DNA of 64,000 nt from Synechococcus sp. BSA11S (GTDB lineage: Bacteria; Cyanobacteriota; Cyanobacteriia; PCC-6307; Cyanobiaceae): the NCBI RefSeq assembly GCF_014224355.1, contig NZ_VNWP01000007.1, forward strand, positions 1 to 64,000, given 5' to 3'. The notes below the pieces were generated by a model. It was not told the origin of the DNA. It worked only from the letters and a program-made list of their open reading frames with translations, and did no database searches. A program made the position numbers and the translations under genes. Within the stretch, counting starts at the first letter, position 1. Each line of letters opens with the position of its first letter. Shown one piece after another: positions 11,291 to 19,015 of this stretch.

Positions 11291-12097
11291 ATGCCCCAGG
11301 AAGCGGATCCCCAGCACCAGCAGGGTGAGTCTTCCCCGGAGTCCTCAACAGAGCCACGGGCCACCGTCCTGGTCGTCGACGACGAAGCCACCGTGCGCCG
11401 GGTGCTGGTAATGCGCCTGCAGCTGGCCGGCTACCGGGTGCTCTGCGCCGAGGACGGCGAGCAGGCGCTGGCCCTCTTCCACGACGAGCAGCCCGACCTG
11501 GTGGTGCTCGACGTGATGCTGCCCAAGCTGGATGGCTTCGCCGTCTGTCGCCGGCTGCGGGCGGAATCCTGCGTGCCGATCATCTTTCTCTCCGCGCTCG
11601 ATGCCATCACCGAGCGGGTGGCCGGCCTTGATCTCGGAGCCGACGACTACCTGCCCAAGCCCTTCAGCCCCAAGGAGCTCGAAACCCGCATCGCCGCGAT
11701 CCTGCGGCGGGTGGGCCGGGGGTCCGCAGCCGTGGAGGCGCGGGACGTGCCGGCTGGTCAGGGGGTGATGCGTGTCGGTGATCTGGTGGTGGACACCAAC
11801 CGTCGTCAGGTCACCCGCGACGGGGAGCGCATCGGTCTCACCTACACCGAATTCAGCCTGCTGGAGCTGCTCTTCCGCGATCCGGGCCGGGTGGTGCCGC
11901 GGGCCGAGATCCTTGAGCAGCTCTGGGGGTATCCCCCCCGCCGTGCCGCCGACCTGCGCGTGGTGGATGTCTACGTGGCCCGCCTGCGCGGCAAGCTCGA
12001 GCCCGATCCGCGCAACCCCGAGCTGATCCTCACGGTGCGTGGTACCGGCTATGCCTCCCAGCGGATGGCCGAGGCGGTCGTTGTGGCCACGGCCTGA
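11291..12097 (+). CDS. OmpR/PhoB-type response regulator, RpaA/RpaB (Ycf27)-like
   Basis: Two-domain response regulator of 268 aa. The receiver (about 24-138) has the acidic pair D30-D31, phospho-acceptor Asp74 in [12 protein letters not shown], the switch Ser in FLSALD and Lys123 in [12 protein letters not shown] winged-helix DNA-binding domain follows (about 165-260, [12 protein letters not shown] ... VRGTGYAS). [10 protein letters not shown] and [20 protein letters not shown] recall the Ycf27 regulators RpaA and RpaB, which control circadian output and high-light or photosystem genes. I cannot separate the two by eye. No histidine kinase is adjacent. The 131-bp upstream gap holds no promoter I would defend. 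Confidence 0.85.
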   Translation: MPQEADPQHQQGESSPESSTEPRATVLVVDDEATVRRVLVMRLQLAGYRVLCAEDGEQALALFHDEQPDLVVLDVMLPKLDGFAVCRRLRAESCVPIIFLSALDAITERVAGLDLGADDYLPKPFSPKELETRIAAILRRVGRGSAAVEARDVPAGQGVMRVGDLVVDTNRRQVTRDGERIGLTYTEFSLLELLFRDPGRVVPRAEILEQLWGYPPRRAADLRVVDVYVARLRGKLEPDPRNPELILTVRGTGYASQRMAEAVVVATA

Positions 12098-12141
12098 GAC
12101 CCTCTCCTGCAGGATGGATCTCCCGTCCGAGATCTGCCCCC

Positions 12142-13680
12142 TTGCCGGAGACGCGCCTCAACCGCCTGGAGCAGGCCCGCCTGGAGAAGGCTGAGGCGCT
12201 CAGAGTCCTGGGTCAGGGTCCCTACGGCCTGCGCTTCGATCCCAGCCACCGCCACGCCGAGCTGCAGCGGCTCCATGCCGACCTGCCCAACGGCCAGGAG
12301 CGTGATCTGCGGGTGGCGGTGGCCGGCCGGGTGATGACCCGGCGGGTGATGGGCAAGCTGGCCTTCTTCACCCTGCTCGACGAGACCGGCCCGATCCAGC
12401 TGTTCATCGAGAAGGCCACCCTGGCGGCCTCTCTGCCGGATCAACCCGACGCCTTCGCCCAGCTCACCTCCCTGGTGGACTCCGGCGACTGGATCGGTGT
12501 GACCGGCAGTCTGCGCCGCACCGACCGGGGCGAGCTCTCGGTGAAGGTGACCGACTGGCAGATGCTCACCAAGTCCCTGCAGCCCCTGCCCGACAAGTGG
12601 CACGGTCTGGCGGACGTGGAGAAGCGCTACCGCCAGCGCTACCTCGACCTGGTGGTCTCCCCCCACACCCGCGAGACCTTTCGGCGCCGGGCCCTGCTGG
12701 TGAGCGGCATCCGCCGCTGGCTGGATGAGCGGCAGTTCCTGGAGATCGAGACTCCGGTGCTCAACGCTGAGGCCGGAGGTGCTGAAGCCCGTCCCTTCAC
12801 CACCCACCACAACACCCTCGATCTGCCCCTGGTGCTGCGGATCGCCACCGAACTGCACCTCAAGCGCCTGGTGGTGGGTGGTTTCGAGCGGGTCTATGAA
12901 CTGGGCCGGATCTTCCGCAACGAAGGGGTGAGCACCCGCCACAACCCCGAATTCACCACGGTCGAGATCTACCAGGCCTTCGCCGATTACACCGACATGA
13001 TGGCGCTCACCGAGGAGCTGATCGCCTCGGTCTGCCAGCAGGTGTGCGGCACCACGGCCATCGAGTACCAGGGCACCGCCATTGATCTCACCCCCCCCTG
13101 GCGTCGGGCCACGATGCATGAGCTGGTGGAGCAGGCCACGGGTCTGGATTTCAACGGGTTCAGCAGCCGCGAGCAGGCCGCCGCCGCCATGGCCGCGGCG
13201 GGGCTGGAGGTGCCCGAGGCGGCCGACAGCCTGGGGCGTCTGCTCAACGAAGCCTTCGAGCAACGGGTGGAGGAGTTGCTGATTCAGCCCACCTTCGTGA
13301 CCGATTACCCGGTGGAGATCTCCCCCCTGGCTCGCGCCCACCGCAGCAAGTCCGGGTTGGTGGAGCGCTTCGAGCTGTTCATCGTGGGCCGTGAAACCGC
13401 CAACGCCTTCAGCGAGCTGATCGATCCGCTCGATCAGCGGCGGCGGCTGGAGGCCCAGCAGGAGCGCCGCACGGCCGGCGATCTGGAGGCCCATGGCGTC
13501 GATGAGGATTTCCTGCATGCCCTCGAGGTGGGCATGCCCCCCACCGGCGGGCTGGGCATCGGCATCGATCGGCTGGCGATGCTGCTCACGGACAGTCCCA
13601 GCATCCGCGATGTGATCGCCTTCCCCTTGCTGCGGCCTGAAGCGCCGCCGGCGGGGGCGGGTTCCGGCGCAATGGGATAA
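12142..13680 (+). CDS. lysS: Lysyl-tRNA synthetase, class II
   Basis: Attaches lysine to tRNA-Lys. The N-terminal OB fold (about residues 60-160) binds the anticodon. Class II motifs follow: motif 2 [18 protein letters not shown] and motif 3 [14 protein letters not shown]. Length is 512 aa, typical. The start is a TTG (12142) with no clear Shine-Dalgarno. The TAA stop overlaps a GATAAT hexamer that may serve the next gene. Confidence 0.95.
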   Translation: MPETRLNRLEQARLEKAEALRVLGQGPYGLRFDPSHRHAELQRLHADLPNGQERDLRVAVAGRVMTRRVMGKLAFFTLLDETGPIQLFIEKATLAASLPDQPDAFAQLTSLVDSGDWIGVTGSLRRTDRGELSVKVTDWQMLTKSLQPLPDKWHGLADVEKRYRQRYLDLVVSPHTRETFRRRALLVSGIRRWLDERQFLEIETPVLNAEAGGAEARPFTTHHNTLDLPLVLRIATELHLKRLVVGGFERVYELGRIFRNEGVSTRHNPEFTTVEIYQAFADYTDMMALTEELIASVCQQVCGTTAIEYQGTAIDLTPPWRRATMHELVEQATGLDFNGFSSREQAAAAMAAAGLEVPEAADSLGRLLNEAFEQRVEELLIQPTFVTDYPVEISPLARAHRSKSGLVERFELFIVGRETANAFSELIDPLDQRRRLEAQQERRTAGDLEAHGVDEDFLHALEVGMPPTGGLGIGIDRLAMLLTDSPSIRDVIAFPLLRPEAPPAGAGSGAMG

Positions 13681-13681
13681 T
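13676..13681 (+). promoter_or_regulatory. Candidate -10 element before the 13.7-kb small gene
   Basis: GATAAT sits 27 nt upstream of the ATG at 13709 and overlaps the lysS stop. The same GATAAT appears before ndhS and the tRNA gene. No convincing -35 was seen. Confidence 0.3.
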
Positions 13682-13708
13682 GAAGCGAGTTGGACTATTT
13701 CCCAGCCC

Positions 13709-13972
13709 ATGAGCGGTGAGCGCGTCGGTTTCCGCTTCAAGCACGCGGATGCGGTGGTCAAGCGCAATCCCCAGGGGCGGTCCCGCCGGGGCTGGGTGAT
13801 GGAGCCCGTGGAGCAGACCACAAGCCGTGGCACCAAGATGCCGGCCTACCGCATCCGTTGGCGCGACAGTGAACGGCCCGAGATCGTGCTTCAGCACATG
13901 CTGATCGCCGATCCCGACCCCACCCCTCCACCTGAGGGCGTGAGCCTGGAACCCCCGGCTCCCAAGAAGTAG
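13709..13972 (+). CDS. Conserved picocyanobacterial hypothetical protein (87 aa)
   Basis: Small basic protein with a compact core (GFRFKHADAVVKRN, then GWVMEPVEQTTSRGTKMPAY and RIRWRDSERPEIVLQHML) and a proline-rich tail. The core looks like a small beta-barrel, but I recognise no named domain. I know proteins like it from marine and freshwater Synechococcus/Cyanobium, so it is very probably real. It lies just after lysS on the same strand. Function unknown. Confidence 0.75.
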   Translation: MSGERVGFRFKHADAVVKRNPQGRSRRGWVMEPVEQTTSRGTKMPAYRIRWRDSERPEIVLQHMLIADPDPTPPPEGVSLEPPAPKK

Positions 13973-14003
13973 CCCTGGATCTGCGCCCTTCAGGGCAGCC
14001 TGA

Positions 14004-14801
14004 TCAGCTCCAGCCCCTCAGGCGGTAGGTGATCAGACCCAGATGTTCCTTGATGGCCTGGCTGGTCAGCAGCAGGGAGCCGGCATCGGGCCAGAGCGAG
14101 AGCAGCACCGATCCCGGGCTGGGGCTGCCGAGCTGGTCACGGGCCGGCAGCAGGTAGTCGCAGGCCACCGGAATCACCCTGAGCCCGCTCTGGCGGCGGA
14201 AGCTGGCCAGGGCCCTGGGCATGTGCAGGGCGCTGGTCACCAGCAGGACCGTGCTCCAGCCACGGGCCTTGCCGATCAGCCTGAGTTCCCGGGCCTCCTC
14301 AGCCGTGGTCCTGGCCTGATCACTGACCAGCAGCTGATTGGCTGGGATCCCCAGTTCCATGGCCAGGTCGCGGGCGCTGACGGCCTCCGCTGGCGCTGGG
14401 TCACCCTCGCGGAAGCTGACCCGGCCTCCGCTCAGCACCAGCAGCGGGGCCTGTCGGGCCCGCAGCAGCCTGATTCCGCTCAGCAGCCGGTCGCCGGCCT
14501 CGTTCACCTCCACGCCTGCCCTGGGCGGCAACGCCGCCCGCAGGCCACCTCCCAGCACCACGATGGCGTCGCCGCTGGGCAGGGGTGAGGGGGTCAGTGC
14601 AGCGCTGCGGGCCTCCAGCCCCCAGACCAGTTCCCGGGCCGTGAACGGCATGGCACTGATCCAGAGCAGAGCCAGGCCACAGCCCCCCAGCGGGCCGCCC
14701 CAGCGACGCCGTGATCCCAGCAGGCCGGCCACCCCCAGCAGCAGGCCAAGGCTGAGGGGATACACCAGTTGCGTCAGCAGTTTCGAGAGCAGAAAGGCCA
14801 A
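14004..14801 (-). CDS. YdcF/SanA-like DUF218 membrane protein
   Basis: 265-aa protein with two or three N-terminal membrane helices (about residues 5-60) followed by a DUF218 domain. Family signatures seen are DAIVVLGGGL, a LLSGIRLLRARQAPLLVLSGG strand-helix, DQARTTAEEARELR and VTSALHMPRALASFRR. The family includes ElyC, SanA and YdcF, linked to envelope integrity, with no settled enzyme activity. It is the last gene of the minus-strand egt operon, 16 nt after the preceding gene, so it may be co-expressed with ergothioneine synthesis. Confidence 0.85.
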   Translation of the reverse strand: MAFLLSKLLTQLVYPLSLGLLLGVAGLLGSRRRWGGPLGGCGLALLWISAMPFTARELVWGLEARSAALTPSPLPSGDAIVVLGGGLRAALPPRAGVEVNEAGDRLLSGIRLLRARQAPLLVLSGGRVSFREGDPAPAEAVSARDLAMELGIPANQLLVSDQARTTAEEARELRLIGKARGWSTVLLVTSALHMPRALASFRRQSGLRVIPVACDYLLPARDQLGSPSPGSVLLSLWPDAGSLLLTSQAIKEHLGLITYRLRGWS

Positions 14802-14817
14802 GGGGCAGAGCTCCGGC

Positions 14818-15357
14818 TCAGGGGCCGCCGGGCCGGGAGCGCCGCCGCAGCTCCTCGAGCTCCTGGCGCGCCTCGAAATCAGCCCAGGCCCCTTCGAGGT
14901 CGCCCTCCACCGGCGGTTCGGCCGCGGCCGCGGCAGACCGGCCGGAAGACTTGCGGGGCCCTGGGCGCTGCCGCTGTTCCAGCTCCAGCAAGTCCTGCTC
15001 CACCCGGGCGAACTCCTTGCCCAGCTCGCCCAGCTGCTGCCAACGGTCCCGCCCCTGCCCCATCAGCTGACCCTGATGGGCCTGGGCACGCGCCGCCAGC
15101 TCCTGGGCGCCGGCGGCCTTGGCCCGCTGCACGCGCTTCTGCCACTGGGTGATCTCGCCGGCGATCTGCAGCAGGGCCTGGCGCAGCTGCTCCGCCTGGG
15201 CCTGGATCTGCAGGCGTTGCCGGTGCAGGCGCCGCTGGCGCTCCAGCAGTTCCTCGCGCTCCAGCAGCTCCTGCTGATCGGGATGGCTGCCCAGGAAGGC
15301 CTCCAGCTGCTGCTCCAGCTGTGCCTCCAACTGCTCGAACCAGCTGCTGCTGCTCAT
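14818..15357 (-). CDS. Hercynine-cluster accessory protein, coiled-coil rich (179 aa)
   Basis: Almost entirely helical, glutamine/glutamate/leucine-rich sequence (for example LEREELLERQRRLHRQRLQI) with strong coiled-coil character over residues 20-130. It ends in a short acidic segment with DLEGAWADFEARQELEELRR. No signal peptide or membrane segment. I know proteins like this only beside egtB/egtD in picocyanobacteria, where they are labelled as a hercynine metabolism protein without known activity. It lies 19 nt after the small protein and 16 nt before the YdcF-like gene. Confidence 0.7.
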   Translation of the reverse strand: MSSSSWFEQLEAQLEQQLEAFLGSHPDQQELLEREELLERQRRLHRQRLQIQAQAEQLRQALLQIAGEITQWQKRVQRAKAAGAQELAARAQAHQGQLMGQGRDRWQQLGELGKEFARVEQDLLELEQRQRPGPRKSSGRSAAAAAEPPVEGDLEGAWADFEARQELEELRRRSRPGGP

Positions 15358-15376
15358 GGAAGAGACGAAAGGGGGC

Positions 15377-15601
15377 TCACTCCGCGGCGCGGGTGATCAG
15401 GGGGGCTTCGATTTCCTCCTGCAGGGGCGTGATCGCCGCTTCGCGGGAGCGCAGCAGCAGCTGGGTGAGTCGGGCGATCGCCCCTTCACCGAGGTCCTGC
15501 TCACCGATGCGATCGAAAGCCTCGCGGTAGAGCTGCTCCAGTTGCTCGATCAGGCCTTCACGGGTCTCGCGCATCGCCCGACGCTGGTCGTCCCTGCTCA
15601 T
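15377..15601 (-). CDS. Hercynine-cluster small protein (74 aa)
   Basis: Small helical protein (QRRAMRETREGLIEQLEQLY ... LTQLLLRSREAAITPLQEEI). Its ATG overlaps the egtD stop by 4 nt, implying coupled translation. It is the second of two small proteins that accompany egtBD in picocyanobacteria, and its function is unknown. It has no cysteines or clear metal ligands, so a scaffold or regulatory role is more likely than catalysis. That is inference. Confidence 0.7.
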   Translation of the reverse strand: MSRDDQRRAMRETREGLIEQLEQLYREAFDRIGEQDLGEGAIARLTQLLLRSREAAITPLQEEIEAPLITRAAE

Positions 15602-16650
15602 CGCCGGCCTCCTCGCTGCAAGTCAGGTCCTGAGTCTGCCTGGTGCGGTCGCTTCGGGAAGGGCTGCAGCAGGTGCAGGCTGAAGCTGCCATCGTCGGCG
15701 CTCCAACGCTCCAGGGCGCGCCAGCCCGCCTCCGCCGCCAGGGCGATGAACGCCTGGGGGCTGTACTTGTGGCTGTACTCCGTGACCAGGGCCTCGCCGG
15801 CGGCGAACTGCCAGGGGGTTCCATCAAGGCTCACCTGCTGGTCATGCTCGCTGACCAGGGCCATCACGATGCGTGACTCCTGGGCCTGCCAGTGGGCCTC
15901 ATAGCGGAAGCCGCCGGGATCGAAGCTCCCATTCAGTTCCCGGTTCAGCCGTGTCAGGAGGTTGCGGGCGAAGGCGGCGGAGTGGCCGGCCCGGTCGTTG
16001 TAGGCGGCTTCCAGCGCCGCTGCCGAGCGCGGTTGGTCGATGCCGATCAGCAACCGCCCATCGCTCCCCAGCAGGCGGGCGAACTGGGCCAGCAGGGGCA
16101 CGGCTTCGTGGGGATCGAAGTTGCCCAGGGAGCTGCCGGGGGAGAAGCCGAGCCGGCGTTGCCCGGCAAGTAAGGGCTGCTCCGGCAGCTGCTCCAGCAG
16201 GCTGTAGTCGCAGCAGATGCCCAGCACCGGGATGGGGGGATGGCGCTGCTGCAGGTTGCGGCAGGCCTGCTCCAGATGGGCGGCGCTGATGTCGAGGGCC
16301 ACGTAGGCGGGGGGCGCCAGGGCGTCCAGCAGCGGCGACACCTTGCGGGCGCTGCCGGCGCCGAACTCCACCAGCACCCCCTCCCCGAGGGCGGCGGCCA
16401 TGGCGGGGGCATGGCGGCGGAGCAGGGCGGTTTCGGTGCGGGTGAGGCCGTATTCCGGCTGCTCACAGATGGCGTCGAACAGGCGGGAGCCCTCGCTGTC
16501 GTAGAGGAACCAGGCCGGCAGTTGCTTGGGTGTGCGGCTCAGCCCCTCGTTCACCAGCCGCGCCATGTCGGCCGGGGCGGGATGGAGATCAACCATGGTC
16601 AGGGCCGGTTGCGGTGCCAGGCGGGGCCTGAGTCCTTGCTGGCTGCTCAT
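15598..16650 (-). CDS. egtD: L-histidine N-alpha-methyltransferase EgtD
   Basis: SAM-dependent enzyme trimethylating histidine to hercynine, the first step of ergothioneine synthesis. Family blocks seen are LPAWFLYDSEGSRLFDAIC, PEYGLTRTETALLRRHA, LVEFGAGSARKVSPLLDAL (SAM site) and FSPGSSLGNFDPHEA, with a C-terminal half carrying FALGLH-like family elements such as TEYSHKYSPQAF. Length is 350 aa including a short variable N-terminus. It overlaps egtB by 4 nt upstream and the small protein by 4 nt downstream. Confidence 0.93.
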   Translation of the reverse strand: MSSQQGLRPRLAPQPALTMVDLHPAPADMARLVNEGLSRTPKQLPAWFLYDSEGSRLFDAICEQPEYGLTRTETALLRRHAPAMAAALGEGVLVEFGAGSARKVSPLLDALAPPAYVALDISAAHLEQACRNLQQRHPPIPVLGICCDYSLLEQLPEQPLLAGQRRLGFSPGSSLGNFDPHEAVPLLAQFARLLGSDGRLLIGIDQPRSAAALEAAYNDRAGHSAAFARNLLTRLNRELNGSFDPGGFRYEAHWQAQESRIVMALVSEHDQQVSLDGTPWQFAAGEALVTEYSHKYSPQAFIALAAEAGWRALERWSADDGSFSLHLLQPFPKRPHQADSGPDLQRGGRR

Positions 16651-17888
16651 CGCTGCTCCTGGGCCAGCCGCAGCCCACTGGCCATCCAGCGGCTGGCGGG
16701 CGGGAAGAAGTTGCGATAGGTGAGCCGGCTGTGGCCGGGTGGGGTCAGGTCGCTGCCGCCACGCAGCACCATCTGGGAACTCATGAATTTGCCGTTGTAC
16801 TCACCCACGGCTCCGGCGGCGGGTGCGAACCCCGGATAGGGCCGGTAGGCGCTGGCGGTCCACTGCCAGACCTGACCCTCCAGCTCCCGCAGGTCCGGAT
16901 GGCCGCTGCTGGCGGCGGTTTCCCACTCGGCTTCGGTGGGCAGGCGCCCGCCGGCCCAGCGGGCGTAAGCGTCGGCCTCGAACCAGCTCAGGTGGCGCAC
17001 CGGCGCGTCGGGGTGGAGCGGCCGGCGCCCATGAAGGCTGAACTCCCAGGCCCAGGCGTCGGTGCCGGAGCCACGCCAGTAGCGGGGCGCCTGCCAGCCC
17101 CGCTGCTGCACCAGGGCCCAGCCTTCGCTCATCCAGAGCTCAGGCCGGCGGTAGCCCCCATCGGCGATGAAGGTGGCGAACTCGCCATTGCGCACCAGCC
17201 GGCTGGCGATCGCATGGGGTTCCAGCCAGTGGCGGTGCCGCGGCGCCTCATTGTCGAAGTGGAACCCGCCTTCGGGATCGGCGCCGATCTCCACCAGGCC
17301 GCCCGGATGCTCGATCCAGCGCAGAGGTTCCGCTTCCGGTTCCCTGGCCGGGGCCGTGATGCCGTTGCCGCTCACCTGGCGGTAGGCCGGCTCCAGGGGG
17401 TTGCGGCTGAAGCCATCGAGCAGATCCATCAGCAGCAGTTCCTGGTGCTGCTGTTCGTGCTGCAGGCCCAGCTCCAGCAGTGACAGCACCGGGGCGGCTG
17501 ACGAGCGGGGTTGCCGGGCCAGCTGCTCGAGCAGGTCCGCCAGCCCGTCGTCCACCCGCCTGCGCCAGGTCATCACCTCCCGCATCGCCGGTCGGGTGAG
17601 CAGGCCCCTTCGGGGGCGGGGGTGACGCTCTCCGATCGCGTCGTAATAGGAATTGAACAGGTACCCCCAGCGGCTGTCGGCGGGCTCATGGCCGCGCAGG
17701 TGCGGTTGCAGGAGAAAGGTCTCGAAGAACCAGGTGGTGTGAGCGAGGTGCCACTTGGGCGGGCTGGCATCGGCCATGCCCTGCAGGCAGAGATCCTCCG
17801 GTTCCAGACCGGCCACCAGGTCCTCGCTGTGGCGTCGGACCGCTTCCAGCCGCTCCAGCAGGGCCGCGCTTGGAGCCGCGGAAGCCAT
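16647..17888 (-). CDS. egtB: Ergothioneine biosynthesis protein EgtB (sulfoxide synthase)
   Basis: Non-haem iron enzyme joining hercynine to a cysteine-containing thiol with O2. The N-terminal DinB-like domain gives a His in KWHLAHTTWF and the HEQQH(Q)E triad in LGLQHEQQHQELLL. The C-terminal formylglycine-generating-enzyme-like domain has FEADAYARWAGGRLP followed by TEAEWE and a C-terminal LRGGSDLTPPGHSRLTYRNF. Length is 413 aa. No egtA or egtC is nearby, which would fit direct use of cysteine, but this is inference. It is first in the minus-strand operon and divergent from a cysteine synthase 101 bp away. Confidence 0.92.
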   Translation of the reverse strand: MASAAPSAALLERLEAVRRHSEDLVAGLEPEDLCLQGMADASPPKWHLAHTTWFFETFLLQPHLRGHEPADSRWGYLFNSYYDAIGERHPRPRRGLLTRPAMREVMTWRRRVDDGLADLLEQLARQPRSSAAPVLSLLELGLQHEQQHQELLLMDLLDGFSRNPLEPAYRQVSGNGITAPAREPEAEPLRWIEHPGGLVEIGADPEGGFHFDNEAPRHRHWLEPHAIASRLVRNGEFATFIADGGYRRPELWMSEGWALVQQRGWQAPRYWRGSGTDAWAWEFSLHGRRPLHPDAPVRHLSWFEADAYARWAGGRLPTEAEWETAASSGHPDLRELEGQVWQWTASAYRPYPGFAPAAGAVGEYNGKFMSSQMVLRGGSDLTPPGHSRLTYRNFFPPASRWMASGLRLAQEQR

Positions 17889-17989
17889 GACAATGGGAAC
17901 GAGCTGCGGGCGAGCCTACCGGGGATCGGCGGGCGCGGCTGACCCCCTTACCATCGGCCACAGCCAACCGTCGCAACAAGGCCGCCTCC

Positions 17990-19015
17990 ATGGGCATCCG
18001 CCAGGGATCCTGCACCCAGGCAGGCATCAGCCGGGGTTTCGTGCAAGCCGTCGGCAGGACGCCGCTGATCCGTCTGGGTCTGCTCAGCGAGCTGACGGGC
18101 TGCGAGATCCTCGGCAAGGCGGAATTCATGAACCCGGGCGGGTCCGTCAAGGACCGTGCCGCCCTCGGAATCCTGCTGGAGGCTGAGGAGTCGGGTGCTC
18201 TGCAACCAGGCGGCACCGTGGTGGAGGGCACCGCCGGAAACACCGGCATCGGCCTCACCCATCTCTGCAACGCCCGTGGTTACCGCAGCCTGATCATCAT
18301 TCCCGAGACCCAGTCGGCGGAGAAGATCGGCCTGCTGCGCAGCCTCGGCGCCGAGGTGCGCACGGTGCCGGCGGTGCCGTACCGCGACCCCAACAACTAC
18401 GTGAAGCTCTCGGGCCGGATCGCCTCAGAAACTCCAGGTGCCATCTGGGCCAATCAGTTCGACAACCTCGCCAACCGCCGCGCCCACCATGCCAGCACCG
18501 GCCCGGAGATCTGGGAGCAGACCGGCGGCCGCATCGACGCCTGGGTTTCGGCCACCGGCACCGGTGGCACCTATGCCGGTGTGGCGCTCTTCCTCAAGGA
18601 ACGTTCCGAGCGGGTGCGCTGTGTGCTGGCCGATCCCCATGGCAGTGCCCTCCATTCCTGGGCCACCGGAGCAGGACTGCACGCCGAGGGCAACTCGGTC
18701 ACCGAAGGCATCGGCAACAGTCGCGTCACCGCCAACCTCGAGGGGGCTCCCATCGATGATGCGGTGCGCATCGACGACCAGAGCGCCCTGGAGACGATCT
18801 ACAGCCTGCTCTGGCGGGAGGGACTGTTCATGGGGGGGTCGGTGGGGATCAATGTGGCGGCGGCGGTCGAGACGGCCCGCCGGCTCGGTCCCGGCCACAC
18901 GATCGTGACCGTCCTGTGCGACAGCGGTGATCGCTACCGCTCCCGTCTCTACGACGCCGCCTGGCTCTCGTCCCGCGGGCTGAGCCAGCCCCAGCGCGAG
19001 CAGATTCCGGCCTGA
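17990..19015 (+). CDS. cysK: Cysteine synthase (O-acetylserine sulfhydrylase family)
   Basis: PLP-dependent fold-type II enzyme, 341 aa. The PLP lysine is Lys54 in FMNPGGSVKDRAA. The substrate loop reads EGTAGNTGIGL, a variant of the usual TSGNTG. The glycine-rich phosphate cradle is SATGTGGTYAG, and GGSVGINVAAA lies near the end. The family makes cysteine from O-acetylserine and sulfide. The TAG in place of TSG and the long C-terminus suggest a subclass that may prefer another substrate. It is divergent from egtB, which consumes cysteine. The stop overlaps the kinase start by one base. Confidence 0.85.
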   Translation: MGIRQGSCTQAGISRGFVQAVGRTPLIRLGLLSELTGCEILGKAEFMNPGGSVKDRAALGILLEAEESGALQPGGTVVEGTAGNTGIGLTHLCNARGYRSLIIIPETQSAEKIGLLRSLGAEVRTVPAVPYRDPNNYVKLSGRIASETPGAIWANQFDNLANRRAHHASTGPEIWEQTGGRIDAWVSATGTGGTYAGVALFLKERSERVRCVLADPHGSALHSWATGAGLHAEGNSVTEGIGNSRVTANLEGAPIDDAVRIDDQSALETIYSLLWREGLFMGGSVGINVAAAVETARRLGPGHTIVTVLCDSGDRYRSRLYDAAWLSSRGLSQPQREQIPA

